Positions 37,498 through 47,006 of a stretch of DNA of 64,000 nucleotides are shown here, one piece after another. Location: assembly GCF_014466985.1 (NCBI RefSeq), contig NZ_AP022826.1, forward strand, positions 62,001 through 126,000, given 5' to 3'. The translations under genes and the position numbers were made by a program. This DNA comes from Nitrosophilus labii (lineage in GTDB: Bacteria > Campylobacterota > Campylobacteria > Campylobacterales > Nitratiruptoraceae). The notes below the pieces were generated by a model. That model searched no databases. It was not told the origin of the DNA and saw only the letters and a list, made by a program, of their open reading frames with translations. How positions within the stretch are numbered: position 1 is the stretch's first letter; every line of letters begins with the position of its first letter.

Positions 37498-37727
37498 AGA
37501 AGATGGGGTAGTTGTAGTTCAAAAAAGAACCTAAACTTTTCATATCGTCTTATAATGGCTCCAAAAGATGTTATAGATTATGTAATTATCCATGAACTAT
37601 CTCATCTGACATATATGAACCACTCTAAATATTTTTGGACGTTAGTGTCTAAAAGATGTCCAAACTATATCGAGTATGAAAAATGGCTTAAAGATAATAG
37701 TTTTAAAACACTTTTTACGGATAACTG
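37498..37727 (+). pseudogene. YgjP-like metallopeptidase, 3' part
   Basis: After the IS the reading RRWGSCSSKKNLNFSYRLI resumes the interrupted gene, followed by the zinc-binding motif IIHELSHL and YFWTLVSKRCPNYIEYEKWL, ending at TAA 37,726-37,728 or nearby. The conserved HExxH and the downstream His/Glu context identify the peptidase-like catalytic half. It has no start codon of its own with a ribosome site, so the protein is presumably not made. Confidence 0.8.
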
Positions 37728-38027
37728 ATTATATAAAACTACTTCACCTCTTCTTTTATTCTCTCCTTTACTGTTAAAGCCTAACGTCTTTACCCTCAAC
37801 CAAAAATCTTGCGCTATTTCATAGCAAAGATTTTATCTAAACCAGCCTTTCGTATGTTCGCCACTAAATTCCTTAAATTTTGGGCTTACATATACTCAAG
37901 ACTTTCGCTCAGGTACGCAAAGCAAGCAGTTGCTTCGCTAAAGCCTAACGTCTTTATCCTAGCTCTCTTATTCAATCTAAAGCTTGGTTTAGATAAAATT
38001 TTCCTTAAAAATCTGTTAGGGAAAGAG
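37728..38027. other. repeat-rich region upstream of pyrG
   Basis: This 300-base gap holds a 22-base direct repeat (37,775-37,796 and 37,940-37,961, core TAAAGCCTAACGTCTTTA, 21 of 22 identical) and a 15-base inverted repeat (37,830-37,844 and 37,985-37,999, ATTTTATCTAAACCA). A shorter imperfect hairpin near GCAAGCAGTTGC lies between them. The pyrG frame stays open through the region from 37,809, but the sequence does not resemble CTP synthase. I see no recognisable gene or known RNA. Confidence 0.55.
37775..37961. repeat. 22-base direct repeat pair
   Basis: Copies at 37,775-37,796 and 37,940-37,961 share TAAAGCCTAACGTCTTTA followed by (C/T)CCT; they are 165 bases apart and nested with a 15-base inverted repeat. 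Confidence 0.7.
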
Positions 38028-39659
38028 ATGACAAAATATATTTTCGTTACCGGTGGAGTTTTAAGTTCGCTTGGAAAGGGGATTTCTAGTGCAAGTATAG
38101 GAACTCTTTTGAAACACTCCGGACTTAGAGTATCTATATTAAAAATAGATCCTTATATAAATGTAGATCCGGGAACAATGAGTCCGTTAGAGCACGGTGA
38201 GGTTTTTGTAACGGCTGACGGTGCGGAGACAGATCTGGATATCGGACACTATGAGAGATTTTTAAACGTAAAACTTTCCAAAAAAAACAACTTTACAACT
38301 GGGCAGGTATATTTGTCTGTTATCAAAAGAGAGAGACAAGGCGATTATCTAGGTAAAACTATACAGGTCGTTCCACATATAGTAGATGAGATAAAAAACA
38401 GAATAAAAAAGGCCGGGAAAGGACACGATGTTCTTATAGTTGAACTTGGAGGGACGGTCGGAGATATTGAAGGTTTGCCTTTTTTAGAAGCGATAAGAGA
38501 GTTAACTCATGAGTTTGGACCCCATAAAGCATACAACATACATGTTACTTTAGTACCTTATATAAAAGCTGCGGGAGAACTTAAAACTAAGCCGACACAG
38601 CATAGTGTACAAGAACTTAGACGTATAGGTATAACTCCAGATATGATTATAGCTAGATGCGAAAAACCGTTGCCTAAAGAACTTAAAGATAAAATTGCAA
38701 GAAGCTGTGGTATAGATATCCATGCGGTTATAGAGGCAAGAGATGCGGAAACTATCTATAAAGTGCCTCTAAATTTCTTGAGAGAAAATATTTTATATCC
38801 AATCTCTAGGCAGTTTAAGCTTAGGGAACTTCATCCAGATATGGATTCTTGGGACATACTTGTTAAAAAGATAATTGCCCCTAAAGATGAAGTTACCATT
38901 GCTTTTGTCGGAAAATATCTAGGACTCAAAGAATCTTACAAGTCTTTAACCGAAGCTTTGGTTCATGCAGGCGCTAATCTAGATACTAAAGTAAATATAA
39001 AATGGATCGATAGTGAATTGATAGAGTCCGAAGGTAGCGAAAAGCTTTTAAAAGATGTTGAAGGTATACTTGTGGCTGGAGGCTTTGGGGAAAGAGGAGT
39101 AGAAGGAAAGATAGAAGCAATTAGATATGCGAGAGAAAACAAGATCCCTTATCTTGGAATATGTCTTGGGATGCAACTATCTATAATAGAGTTTGCAAGA
39201 AATGTTTTAGGGATTGCCGAGGCCAACTCTATGGAGTTCGATAAAGATACAAAATATCCTTTTATCTATCTTATAGATGAGTTTATAGATCAGTCCGGGC
39301 AAAAGCAGATTAGAACGCATACTTCTCCAATGGGGGGAACGATGAGGCTTGGAGAGTATGCTTGTAAAGTAAAGCCTGAAACTAAACTTTGGGAAGCTTA
39401 TGAACATCAAGATATTATTTATGAAAGACATAGACACAGATATGAAGCAAACACAAAATACAGAAAACTTCTTGAAGATGCGGGAATGATTGTGAGCGGT
39501 GAGAGTGAAGAGGGGCTTATAGAAGCGGTTGAGATAAAGGAACATCCTTGGTTTGTCGGAGTTCAGTTTCATCCTGAATTTACATCTCATCTTCAAAACC
39601 CAAATCCATTAATCAAGGCTTTCATAGATAACTCTATGAAAAATAGAGAATCCTTTTGA
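38028..39659 (+). CDS. pyrG: CTP synthase
   Basis: PyrG makes CTP from UTP, ATP and glutamine. I take the ATG at 38,028, which follows TTAGGGAAAGAG and gives the family start [18 protein letters not shown] and 543 residues; the open frame upstream adds 73 residues of non-family sequence. The amidoligase P-loop is [14 protein letters not shown], and the C-terminal glutaminase has the nucleophile in [17 protein letters not shown] (near 370-386) and the His-Glu pair in VQFHPEF. The recJ ATG overlaps its stop codon. Confidence 0.95.
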   Translation: MTKYIFVTGGVLSSLGKGISSASIGTLLKHSGLRVSILKIDPYINVDPGTMSPLEHGEVFVTADGAETDLDIGHYERFLNVKLSKKNNFTTGQVYLSVIKRERQGDYLGKTIQVVPHIVDEIKNRIKKAGKGHDVLIVELGGTVGDIEGLPFLEAIRELTHEFGPHKAYNIHVTLVPYIKAAGELKTKPTQHSVQELRRIGITPDMIIARCEKPLPKELKDKIARSCGIDIHAVIEARDAETIYKVPLNFLRENILYPISRQFKLRELHPDMDSWDILVKKIIAPKDEVTIAFVGKYLGLKESYKSLTEALVHAGANLDTKVNIKWIDSELIESEGSEKLLKDVEGILVAGGFGERGVEGKIEAIRYARENKIPYLGICLGMQLSIIEFARNVLGIAEANSMEFDKDTKYPFIYLIDEFIDQSGQKQIRTHTSPMGGTMRLGEYACKVKPETKLWEAYEHQDIIYERHRHRYEANTKYRKLLEDAGMIVSGESEEGLIEAVEIKEHPWFVGVQFHPEFTSHLQNPNPLIKAFIDNSMKNRESF

Positions 39660-41224
39660 TGGAAAGACTTACAAAAACTAAAATATACGATATATTAAGA
39701 AAGAGATTTCAAGAGGGCTTTTTAAAACTCTCCTCTTTGCCTTCTCCTGATAGTTTGAAAGATGTGGAAAAAGCTGCAAAAAGAGTGGCTAAAGCTATAA
39801 AAAATAGAGAAAAGATAGCGGTTGTAGGAGATTATGATGTTGACGGGGTAGTCTCTACGGCTATTATGAAGGAGTTTTTTTCATATATTAACTACCCTGT
39901 GACGATAAAAATTCCAAACAGATTCAAGGATGGATACGGTATAACTAAAGAGCTTGTTAAAAACATTGATGCTGAGGTTATTATAACAGTTGATAACGGT
40001 ATTAGTGCTGTAGAAGCTGCCGAATATTGCTTGGAAAGGGGAATAGACTTAATAATCACAGATCATCATACTCCACCTGAAAACCTTCCTAACGCATATG
40101 CCATAATAAATCCAAAACAGAGTATGTGTAGTTTTAAATATGAAGAGATTTGCGGCGCTCAAGTTGCCTGGTTTTTTATTGCTCAGTTAAAAAAAGAGTT
40201 GAGACTCAATTTAGATATGAAAATTTTTTTAGATCTTTTAAGTATAGCGATAATTGCAGATGTTATGCCTCTTAGACATATAAATAGAGTACTAGTCCAA
40301 GCAGGGCTTAAATATTTTGAAATTAGTGAAAGACCGGCAATAAAGTTTTTGCGAAAGACATTGAAAAAGAGTAGTTTTAACTCTGAAGATATAGGTTTTA
40401 CAATAGCTCCGGTATTAAATAGTGCAGGAAGAATGGATAGTGCAGTACTGGCTCTAGATTTTTTGACCTCTAAAGATTTTTTTGAAAGCTCAATTCTTTA
40501 TGGAAGACTACTTGCGCTTAATAGTGAACGAAAGAGTGAGGAGAAAAGAGTTTTTAATGAAGCAAAGTTGCATGAAAAAGAGAGTTCGAAGATTATAGTT
40601 GCTGCTGGAGATGATTGGCACGAAGGCGTTGTTGGTATAGTTGCATCTAGACTTGTGGATAGATTTAAAAAGCCAGCTATTATTCTAACTAAAACTGGAG
40701 AGTTTTATAAAGGTAGTGGACGAAGTTTTGCAAATATAGATCTCTATTCGCTTTTAGATAAAAATAGATATCTGCTTCATAGATTTGGTGGGCACAAAAA
40801 AGCGGCAGGATTATCTTTGGCCAAAACAAATCTTCCGGGTTTAATAGATGGACTAAATAAAGAGATAGAGAGTGTTCCAAAAGAGGACTGGATAGAAGGC
40901 ACTAACGTATTGGGAGAGCTTCCTTTTGAAGAGGTAGATTGGGAGCTTATAGATATAATAGATAAGTTCGCCCCTTACGGTGAAAGCAACCCTATGCCCA
41001 AATTTGCCGCTTTGAATGTTGAAGTGGCCGATTTTAGAGAAGTTGGAGAAAACGGAGAACATCTTCTAATGACTCTAAGGCAAAAAAATAGAGTTTTTAA
41101 AGCTATAAAATTTAGAAATAGTGTTAAATTAAATAAAGATAGTATAGATATAGTCTATTATCCTCAAAAAAATATATTTAACAACAACATTTATATACAG
41201 TTAAATATTTTGAAAATCTCTTAA
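39659..41224 (+). CDS. recJ: single-stranded-DNA-specific exonuclease RecJ
   Basis: RecJ degrades single-stranded DNA 5' to 3' in repair. The ATG at 39,659 overlaps the pyrG stop (TGATG), giving 521 residues. The DHH phosphoesterase motifs are visible: VVGDYDVDGVVSTA (near 56-69), TVDNGIS, ITDHHTPP (near 134-141), and IADVMPL. The DHHA1 domain has the GSGRSFANIDL and FGGHKKAAGLSL (near 377-388) motifs, and an OB-like C-terminal part follows. It is shorter than the E. coli form (577), as in other Campylobacterota. pyrG-recJ adjacency is a phylum trait. Confidence 0.92.
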   Translation: MERLTKTKIYDILRKRFQEGFLKLSSLPSPDSLKDVEKAAKRVAKAIKNREKIAVVGDYDVDGVVSTAIMKEFFSYINYPVTIKIPNRFKDGYGITKELVKNIDAEVIITVDNGISAVEAAEYCLERGIDLIITDHHTPPENLPNAYAIINPKQSMCSFKYEEICGAQVAWFFIAQLKKELRLNLDMKIFLDLLSIAIIADVMPLRHINRVLVQAGLKYFEISERPAIKFLRKTLKKSSFNSEDIGFTIAPVLNSAGRMDSAVLALDFLTSKDFFESSILYGRLLALNSERKSEEKRVFNEAKLHEKESSKIIVAAGDDWHEGVVGIVASRLVDRFKKPAIILTKTGEFYKGSGRSFANIDLYSLLDKNRYLLHRFGGHKKAAGLSLAKTNLPGLIDGLNKEIESVPKEDWIEGTNVLGELPFEEVDWELIDIIDKFAPYGESNPMPKFAALNVEVADFREVGENGEHLLMTLRQKNRVFKAIKFRNSVKLNKDSIDIVYYPQKNIFNNNIYIQLNILKIS

Positions 41225-41260
41225 CTATTTATCTTTTTATGTTACAATGAATAAGCTGTG

Positions 41261-41274
41261 TTGATTTTTATCAT
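41261..41274. promoter_or_regulatory. FNR-like box before the Tat-exported SQR gene
   Basis: TTGATTTTTATCAT differs from the FNR consensus TTGAT-N4-ATCAA at one position. It lies 132 bases before the ATG of the SQR-like gene and upstream of a TATAAT at 41,363-41,368, which is preceded by a T-rich stretch typical of Campylobacterota promoters. Confidence 0.4.
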
Positions 41275-41362
41275 ATTAAAGCAAAGGCGAAACAATTTTG
41301 ACTTTTTTGTGACAATTTGTCTCTTCATAAATATTATTAAGAAAAGTTTACATTTTTTTTAA

Positions 41363-41368
41363 TATAAT
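41363..41368 (+). promoter_or_regulatory. -10 box of the SQR promoter
   Basis: TATAAT stands 38 bases before the start codon, preceded by a run of T residues as in the -35-poor sigma-70 promoters of this phylum. The AGGAG ribosome site follows at about 41,395. Confidence 0.4.
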
Positions 41369-41405
41369 TTATGAATCAAAATTATATTTTTAATAGGAGT
41401 AGTTT

Positions 41406-42902
41406 ATGGAAAGAAAAGAGTTTGAACATCTTCAAGAAATAGTTGAAGAGACTATGAAAAAAGAAGGGCTTTCAAGAAGGGATGCTTTAAAACTTATGGG
41501 GCTTGGGTCCGCAGCCGCTATGATGGGCGGAACAAGTGTCAAGGCAGAAGCCGCTACCGAAGCTAAAGCGAGTAGTGCAAAAGGAAAGATTTTGATAGTA
41601 GGTGGCGGTCTTGCAGGTATGAGTACCGCCGCTAGACTTGTTAGACATCTTGATAATCCAGATATTACCGTAGTAGAACCCAATCCAAAAAGTGTTTCAT
41701 ATCAACCCGGACTTACTCTAATTGGAGGATATGAGTGGGGAGTGGAAGATATTATCTATAATACTAGCGATTTTGTTCCTGACGGCGTAAAATGGATTCA
41801 AGACAGAGTAGTTGAATTTGATCCAGAAAACAATAAAGTAAAAACTGAAAAAGGCAAAACTATCGAATACGACTTTATGGTAGTTGCCGGCGGATTAGAG
41901 CTTGCTTTTGATAAAATCAAAGGTTTAGAAGAGATTGGGACTCTATATACTCTTGGAGAAAATCAAAAAGCGGCTGAGATTTTAGCAAGAGGAAATGCCG
42001 CTTCGCTCTATTTTGTGGACGGTGCAGTTCAGATGAGGAAAAATCTTAATGCTTTTATTGAGGCTGCAAAATCCGGTAAAAAAGTAAAAGGGATTTTTAC
42101 GCATCCAAATACTCCAATCAAGTGTGGAGGAGCGCCTAAGAAGATTCTGTTTTTAACCGACTCAAATCTTAGACATGCGGGTGCTAGAGACAATGCTGAA
42201 CTAGTTTTTTATCCAAATGGCGGTAGTATGTTCGGTGTTCCAGAGTACCATAAAGCGATACTAAATCTTTTTGAAGAAAAAGATTTGAAATATCACTATA
42301 AGCACAACTTAATAGAGATAGATTTAGATAAGAAGATTGCCGTATTTGATAAGCATGATAAAACAAAAAAAGTATATGATCCTGATCTTGAAGAGGAGTT
42401 TGAAGAGGTAGTTCACGAAAGAGTTGAAGTCCCTTACGATATGATACACATAACTCCTCCTATGAAAGCTCCAGATTATATAGGCAAATCGCCGGTAGGA
42501 AGTAGTGCGGGATTTATTCCGGTAAATTATGAGACTTTGCAACATAAAAAATATAAAAATATCTTTTCATTGGGAGATATTGCGGCTGTTCCACTTGGTA
42601 AAACTGGTGGTAGTGCAAGAAAACAGTATAAAGTAGTTGTAGATAACTTAATCTCTGTTATGGAAGGTAAAGAACCAACTGCTAAGTATAATGGATATAC
42701 TGTATGTCCGTTGATATCTGAAATTGGTAAAGTTATGCTTGCCGAGTTTAAATGGGCGGATCCGGCAAATGGCAAATACAACGGAATAGTGTCTCCATCT
42801 TTCCCACTAGATCCTACTCAGCCTAGATGGTTATATTGGGTATTGAAAGTCTATATGCTAAAACCTATGACCCAATACGGTATGCTAAAAGGTCTAGCTT
42901 AA
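41406..42902 (+). CDS. Tat-signal sulfide:quinone oxidoreductase-like flavoprotein
   Basis: The 498-residue protein starts with an amphipathic segment and a twin-arginine motif SRRDALKLMG (near 22-31), then a hydrophobic region GSAAAMMGG, so it should be exported folded with its FAD. ILIVGGGLAGMSTAARL (near 61-77) binds FAD, and NIFSLGDIAAVPLGKTGG near 383-400 closes the site. Cysteines in IKCGGAPKK (near 241) and TVCPLIS (near 436) fit the redox disulfide of type II-like SQRs. It likely oxidises sulfide at the periplasmic face. AGGAG precedes the ATG. A terminator follows directly. Confidence 0.85.
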   Translation: MERKEFEHLQEIVEETMKKEGLSRRDALKLMGLGSAAAMMGGTSVKAEAATEAKASSAKGKILIVGGGLAGMSTAARLVRHLDNPDITVVEPNPKSVSYQPGLTLIGGYEWGVEDIIYNTSDFVPDGVKWIQDRVVEFDPENNKVKTEKGKTIEYDFMVVAGGLELAFDKIKGLEEIGTLYTLGENQKAAEILARGNAASLYFVDGAVQMRKNLNAFIEAAKSGKKVKGIFTHPNTPIKCGGAPKKILFLTDSNLRHAGARDNAELVFYPNGGSMFGVPEYHKAILNLFEEKDLKYHYKHNLIEIDLDKKIAVFDKHDKTKKVYDPDLEEEFEEVVHERVEVPYDMIHITPPMKAPDYIGKSPVGSSAGFIPVNYETLQHKKYKNIFSLGDIAAVPLGKTGGSARKQYKVVVDNLISVMEGKEPTAKYNGYTVCPLISEIGKVMLAEFKWADPANGKYNGIVSPSFPLDPTQPRWLYWVLKVYMLKPMTQYGMLKGLA

Positions 42903-42904
42903 TA

Positions 42905-42928
42905 CTTTGGCGCTTTTTTGCGCCGAAA
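42905..42928 (+). terminator. SQR terminator
   Basis: TTTGGCGC-TTTTTT-GCGCCGAAA forms an 8- to 9-bp stem (one G-T pair) with a six-base loop, three bases after the stop codon. Confidence 0.7.
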
Positions 42929-42963
42929 TCTTTAAATCTCTAATCAACAGCTAAAGAGGTGTT

Positions 42964-43209
42964 ATGAAAAGGACGGTATTTAAGGAGATAGGAGTATATC
43001 TAGCAATCTTTTTTATACTATCTTTAGGTATACACTATAAAGAGTGGTTTTCATATCCTATAGAGCATCTTAGTGCTCTTCCTAAAAGTCAGTTTGGAGT
43101 ACTTCATCCGTTTCTGTTTAGTTTTGGGATATATCTGTTTGTTTTAATAGTTAGACTCTTTATAAAAGTTATAAAAAGAGCTATTGCGAAAGGAAGTAAA
43201 AAGATATAA
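42964..43209 (+). CDS. small two-span membrane protein, 81 aa
   Basis: The 81-residue protein has two membrane helices (about 8-24 and 45-68, FLFSFGIYLFVLIVRLFIKV) joined by a polar segment (HYKEWFSYPIEHLSALPKSQ) that should face one side of the membrane, and a lysine/arginine tail indicating cytoplasmic C- and N-termini. AAAGAGG precedes the ATG. I recognise no family; its position after the SQR gene suggests a link to membrane-bound sulfur oxidation, though a terminator lies between. Confidence 0.6.
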   Translation: MKRTVFKEIGVYLAIFFILSLGIHYKEWFSYPIEHLSALPKSQFGVLHPFLFSFGIYLFVLIVRLFIKVIKRAIAKGSKKI

Positions 43210-43227
43210 AACTGGTTTATTGGTATA

Positions 43228-43974
43228 TTAGTTGTCTATATTTTTCCATTTTGCCTCTTCGCAGATATTTGGGAATCCTTCCAGCAGTTCATAAGGTTTG
43301 AAATTTGTTTTATAAGCAAAAGATTTACACCCATCTACCCAATATCCAAGATATATCCAATTAAGATCCAATTTTTTTGCTATATCAATCTGTATCAGTA
43401 AAGAGTAGATTCCTAGTGATAATCTCTCAAAGTCTGGATCATAAAAAAAGTATATAGAGCTAATCCCGTCATTTACAATATCTATAAGATCAATCCCCAC
43501 CAATTTATTATTTTGGAAGTAGAGCACCTCTTTACCATAATCGTGAGCTCCAACGACAAACTCTTCATAGTATGTTTGAAGATCTATAGGGATATATTTC
43601 CATCCGCTCTTTTTGCTTTTAAATTTGTGAAATTTATTGTATAGCTCGATATGTTCAAATGTAATAGTTGGTTTTCTTATGACTACTTTCGTATCTCTGT
43701 TTTTTTTGATGGCTCTTTTTTGAGAACGTGAAGGTCTGAAATTTTTTACATCTATTCTAAGACTTTTGCATTCCTCACAGCCGTTGCATATAGGATGAAA
43801 ATATGAAAAACCAAAACGTCTCCATCCCCTTTTAATCAGAGCGGAACAAAGCTCTTTTGTGGCTTTTGGAATAAATCTATAATACATTCTGGTTTTTTTA
43901 TCAGGTAGATAAGGACAGTCGTAATCTAACACGCAATAATCAATAGATTCGTTCTCTTTAAATTCTCTTTTCAT
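43228..43974 (-). CDS. bpt: aspartate/glutamate leucyltransferase (Bpt)
   Basis: Bpt adds leucine from Leu-tRNA to the N-terminus of proteins that begin with Asp or Glu, marking them for ClpAP degradation. The 248 residues have the ATE family N-terminal cysteine segment (CPYLPDKKTRMYYRFIP near 20-36) and HPICNGCEECKSLRIDVKNF (near 61-80), then the C-terminal transferase domain with YLGYWVDGCKSFAYKTNFKP near 213-232. It stands alone on the minus strand between a small membrane gene and the nifU terminator. Confidence 0.88.
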   Translation of the reverse strand: MKREFKENESIDYCVLDYDCPYLPDKKTRMYYRFIPKATKELCSALIKRGWRRFGFSYFHPICNGCEECKSLRIDVKNFRPSRSQKRAIKKNRDTKVVIRKPTITFEHIELYNKFHKFKSKKSGWKYIPIDLQTYYEEFVVGAHDYGKEVLYFQNNKLVGIDLIDIVNDGISSIYFFYDPDFERLSLGIYSLLIQIDIAKKLDLNWIYLGYWVDGCKSFAYKTNFKPYELLEGFPNICEEAKWKNIDN

Positions 43975-43999
43975 ATTTTACTTATTGGTTGGATTTATA

Positions 44000-44028
44000 T
44001 TTATCGAGCGAAAGATTCGCTCGATAAA
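44000..44028 (-). terminator. nifS-nifU terminator
   Basis: A perfect 13-bp stem (44,000-44,012 and 44,016-44,028, arm TTTATCGAGCGAA) with a three-base loop lies two bases beyond the nifU stop on the minus strand, with AT-rich flanks. Confidence 0.85.
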
Positions 44029-44030
44029 CA

Positions 44031-45014
44031 TTATATAGGCAAAACTCTTATATTTTCGTCAAGTTTCTCTTTAAGAGTGTTTTCTATAGCAAAAAGAGTT
44101 CCTGTAGTTGAGCTTGCACATCCTGCACAGGCTCCCATGTATCTAATATATACATCTGTGTAGGCGCCGTTTTCTTTAACGTCTATTATTTCAAGGTTCC
44201 CTCCATCCATTATCAAAAACTGCCTAATATTTTCATCAATCACTTTTTCGATAGCTTTAAGTTTTTGTATAGTAGTCATATCGTTAAACGCAACTTCTTG
44301 CCCGCTTTCTAAAGCTTCGGCTGCTTCTTTCATCTTTTCTTCCTCCATTTCTCTTCTTGTTTCGGCTAAAATATCTACTAGATAATACTCTCTCTCTTCA
44401 TGTCCGCCGGGTTTTATACAGCTTTTACAAAAAGCTCCGGCTTTTGTATAGTCTGTAATCTCTTCTACCGTTTTTAGATCGTTTAGTTTTATAACCTCTT
44501 TTATAGTGCTCAAGCTTACTCTAGCGCACTCGCAAACTATAATCTCATCTTCGAAACTATCCATATCCACGCCTTTATATAGGCTTGCAGCTTTTTTGAT
44601 AACATCGTAAGCCATTACGGAGCAGTGCATCTTTTGCGGCGGAACGGCAGGAACGTCAGGATGGTCTCTCATCGCTCTCTCAACGTCTATATTGGTTATC
44701 TTTACGGCTTCATCAACAGTTTTTCCTTTGCAAAGTTCTACCATAGTATCTGAGCTTGCTATTGCCGTACCACAGCCGAAAGATTTAAATTTTGCATCCA
44801 ATATTTTATCTGTTTCGGGATCAACTATCCAGTATAGTCTCACAGCATCACCGCAACTTTCTGCGCCGTAATCAGCGACTATTAGCTTTCCTCCTAGCTT
44901 TTTTGCGTCTTCTTCGGTAAGTTCACCTTTATTTCTGGGATTGTTCATCAAATCTTGGACTTTTTGGCTGTACTCTTCCCAGATACTTCCGCCAATCAAA
45001 TCATTTTTTGCCAT
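44031..45014 (-). CDS. nifU: NifU iron-sulfur cluster scaffold
   Basis: The 327-residue protein has the full three-domain NifU plan: an IscU-like scaffold (about 5-130, with ADYGAESCGDAVRLYW, FKSFGCGTAIASS and PPQKMHCSVMA for the three ligand cysteines), a central BFD-like [2Fe-2S] domain (CECARVSLSTI near 163-173, FCKSCIKPGG), and a C-terminal NifU-type domain with GACAGCASS (near 290-298). Campylobacterota use NifU-NifS as their general iron-sulfur system. It follows nifS by 22 bases. Confidence 0.95.
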   Translation of the reverse strand: MAKNDLIGGSIWEEYSQKVQDLMNNPRNKGELTEEDAKKLGGKLIVADYGAESCGDAVRLYWIVDPETDKILDAKFKSFGCGTAIASSDTMVELCKGKTVDEAVKITNIDVERAMRDHPDVPAVPPQKMHCSVMAYDVIKKAASLYKGVDMDSFEDEIIVCECARVSLSTIKEVIKLNDLKTVEEITDYTKAGAFCKSCIKPGGHEEREYYLVDILAETRREMEEEKMKEAAEALESGQEVAFNDMTTIQKLKAIEKVIDENIRQFLIMDGGNLEIIDVKENGAYTDVYIRYMGACAGCASSTTGTLFAIENTLKEKLDENIRVLPI

Positions 45015-45036
45015 CTTTTCTCCTATCTCTTTATAT

Positions 45037-46247
<1,211 letters not shown>

Positions 46248-46312
46248 CTAATTGATTTACCTGAATATTACAGGAAGCTAACTTAAGTATTTATTAAAAA
46301 ATGAAGTAAAAT

Positions 46313-46337
46313 AGAAAGAAATCGAAAGTTTCTTTCT
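46313..46337 (-). terminator. folE terminator
   Basis: AGAAAGAAA-TCGAAAG-TTTCTTTCT is a 9-bp stem directly after the folE stop on the minus strand. It is A/T-rich and therefore moderate in strength. Confidence 0.55.
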
Positions 46338-46916
46338 TTAAAATCTAATGGATTGGGGAGAGTTAATTATACTAAAAAACTCCTCTCTTGTTTTTAAATT
46401 CTCTTTAAATACACCTCTTAAGGCGGAACTTACAGTAGTTGAACAGATTTTTTCCACTCCTCTCATCTCCATGCACATATGTCTTGCTTGTACTACAACC
46501 GCAACCCCTTTTGGATTGACTGTTTCCATGAGAGCGTCGGCTATCTGTTCAGTCATCTGTTCTTGGATTTGCAGTCTTCTAGCAAATACGTTTACCATTC
46601 TAGGTATTTTAGATAAACCGACTACTTTTCCGTTTGGAATGTAAGCAACATGTGCTCTTCCTATTATAGGTAGAAGGTGATGTTCGCATAAAGAGTAAAA
46701 CTCTATATCTCTAACAACGACCATCTCATCGTTTGTTGATGTAAAAAGCGCTTCTCCCAATACCTCTTTCGGATCTTTTTTATATCCTTCTGTCAAGTGT
46801 AAAAAAGCTTTATAGACTCTTTCAGGTGTTTTTAAGAGTCCTTCTCTATTTGGATCTTCTCCTACTATTTCCAATATTTTTTTTACGCTGTTTTCGAATT
46901 CTCTTTTTTTATCCAT
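46338..46916 (-). CDS. folE: GTP cyclohydrolase I
   Basis: FolE makes dihydroneopterin triphosphate from GTP for folate synthesis. The ATG at 46,914-46,916 ([16 protein letters not shown]) gives 192 residues; the upstream extension is non-family sequence that overlaps the tig promoter. Zinc ligands are Cys in [17 protein letters not shown] (near 76-92, with the following two His) and Cys in [13 protein letters not shown] (near 145-157). The enzyme is normal-sized. It is divergent from tig, and the gene order folE/tig-clpP-def matches C. jejuni. Confidence 0.93.
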   Translation of the reverse strand: MDKKREFENSVKKILEIVGEDPNREGLLKTPERVYKAFLHLTEGYKKDPKEVLGEALFTSTNDEMVVVRDIEFYSLCEHHLLPIIGRAHVAYIPNGKVVGLSKIPRMVNVFARRLQIQEQMTEQIADALMETVNPKGVAVVVQARHMCMEMRGVEKICSTTVSSALRGVFKENLKTREEFFSIINSPQSIRF

Positions 46917-47006
46917 CCATATTTCCTTGTTAATTTCCGCAATTTTACAAAAGTAAAGCATAATTTTGCTAAAATTGCAACTAAAATTTTTTATAAAAGG
47001 GAAAAT

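Noticed and set aside
37809-38027. 73-codon upstream extension of pyrG
   Set aside because: CTP synthase starts [10 protein letters not shown] at 38,028 with a proper ribosome site; the extension is repeat-rich and unlike the family.
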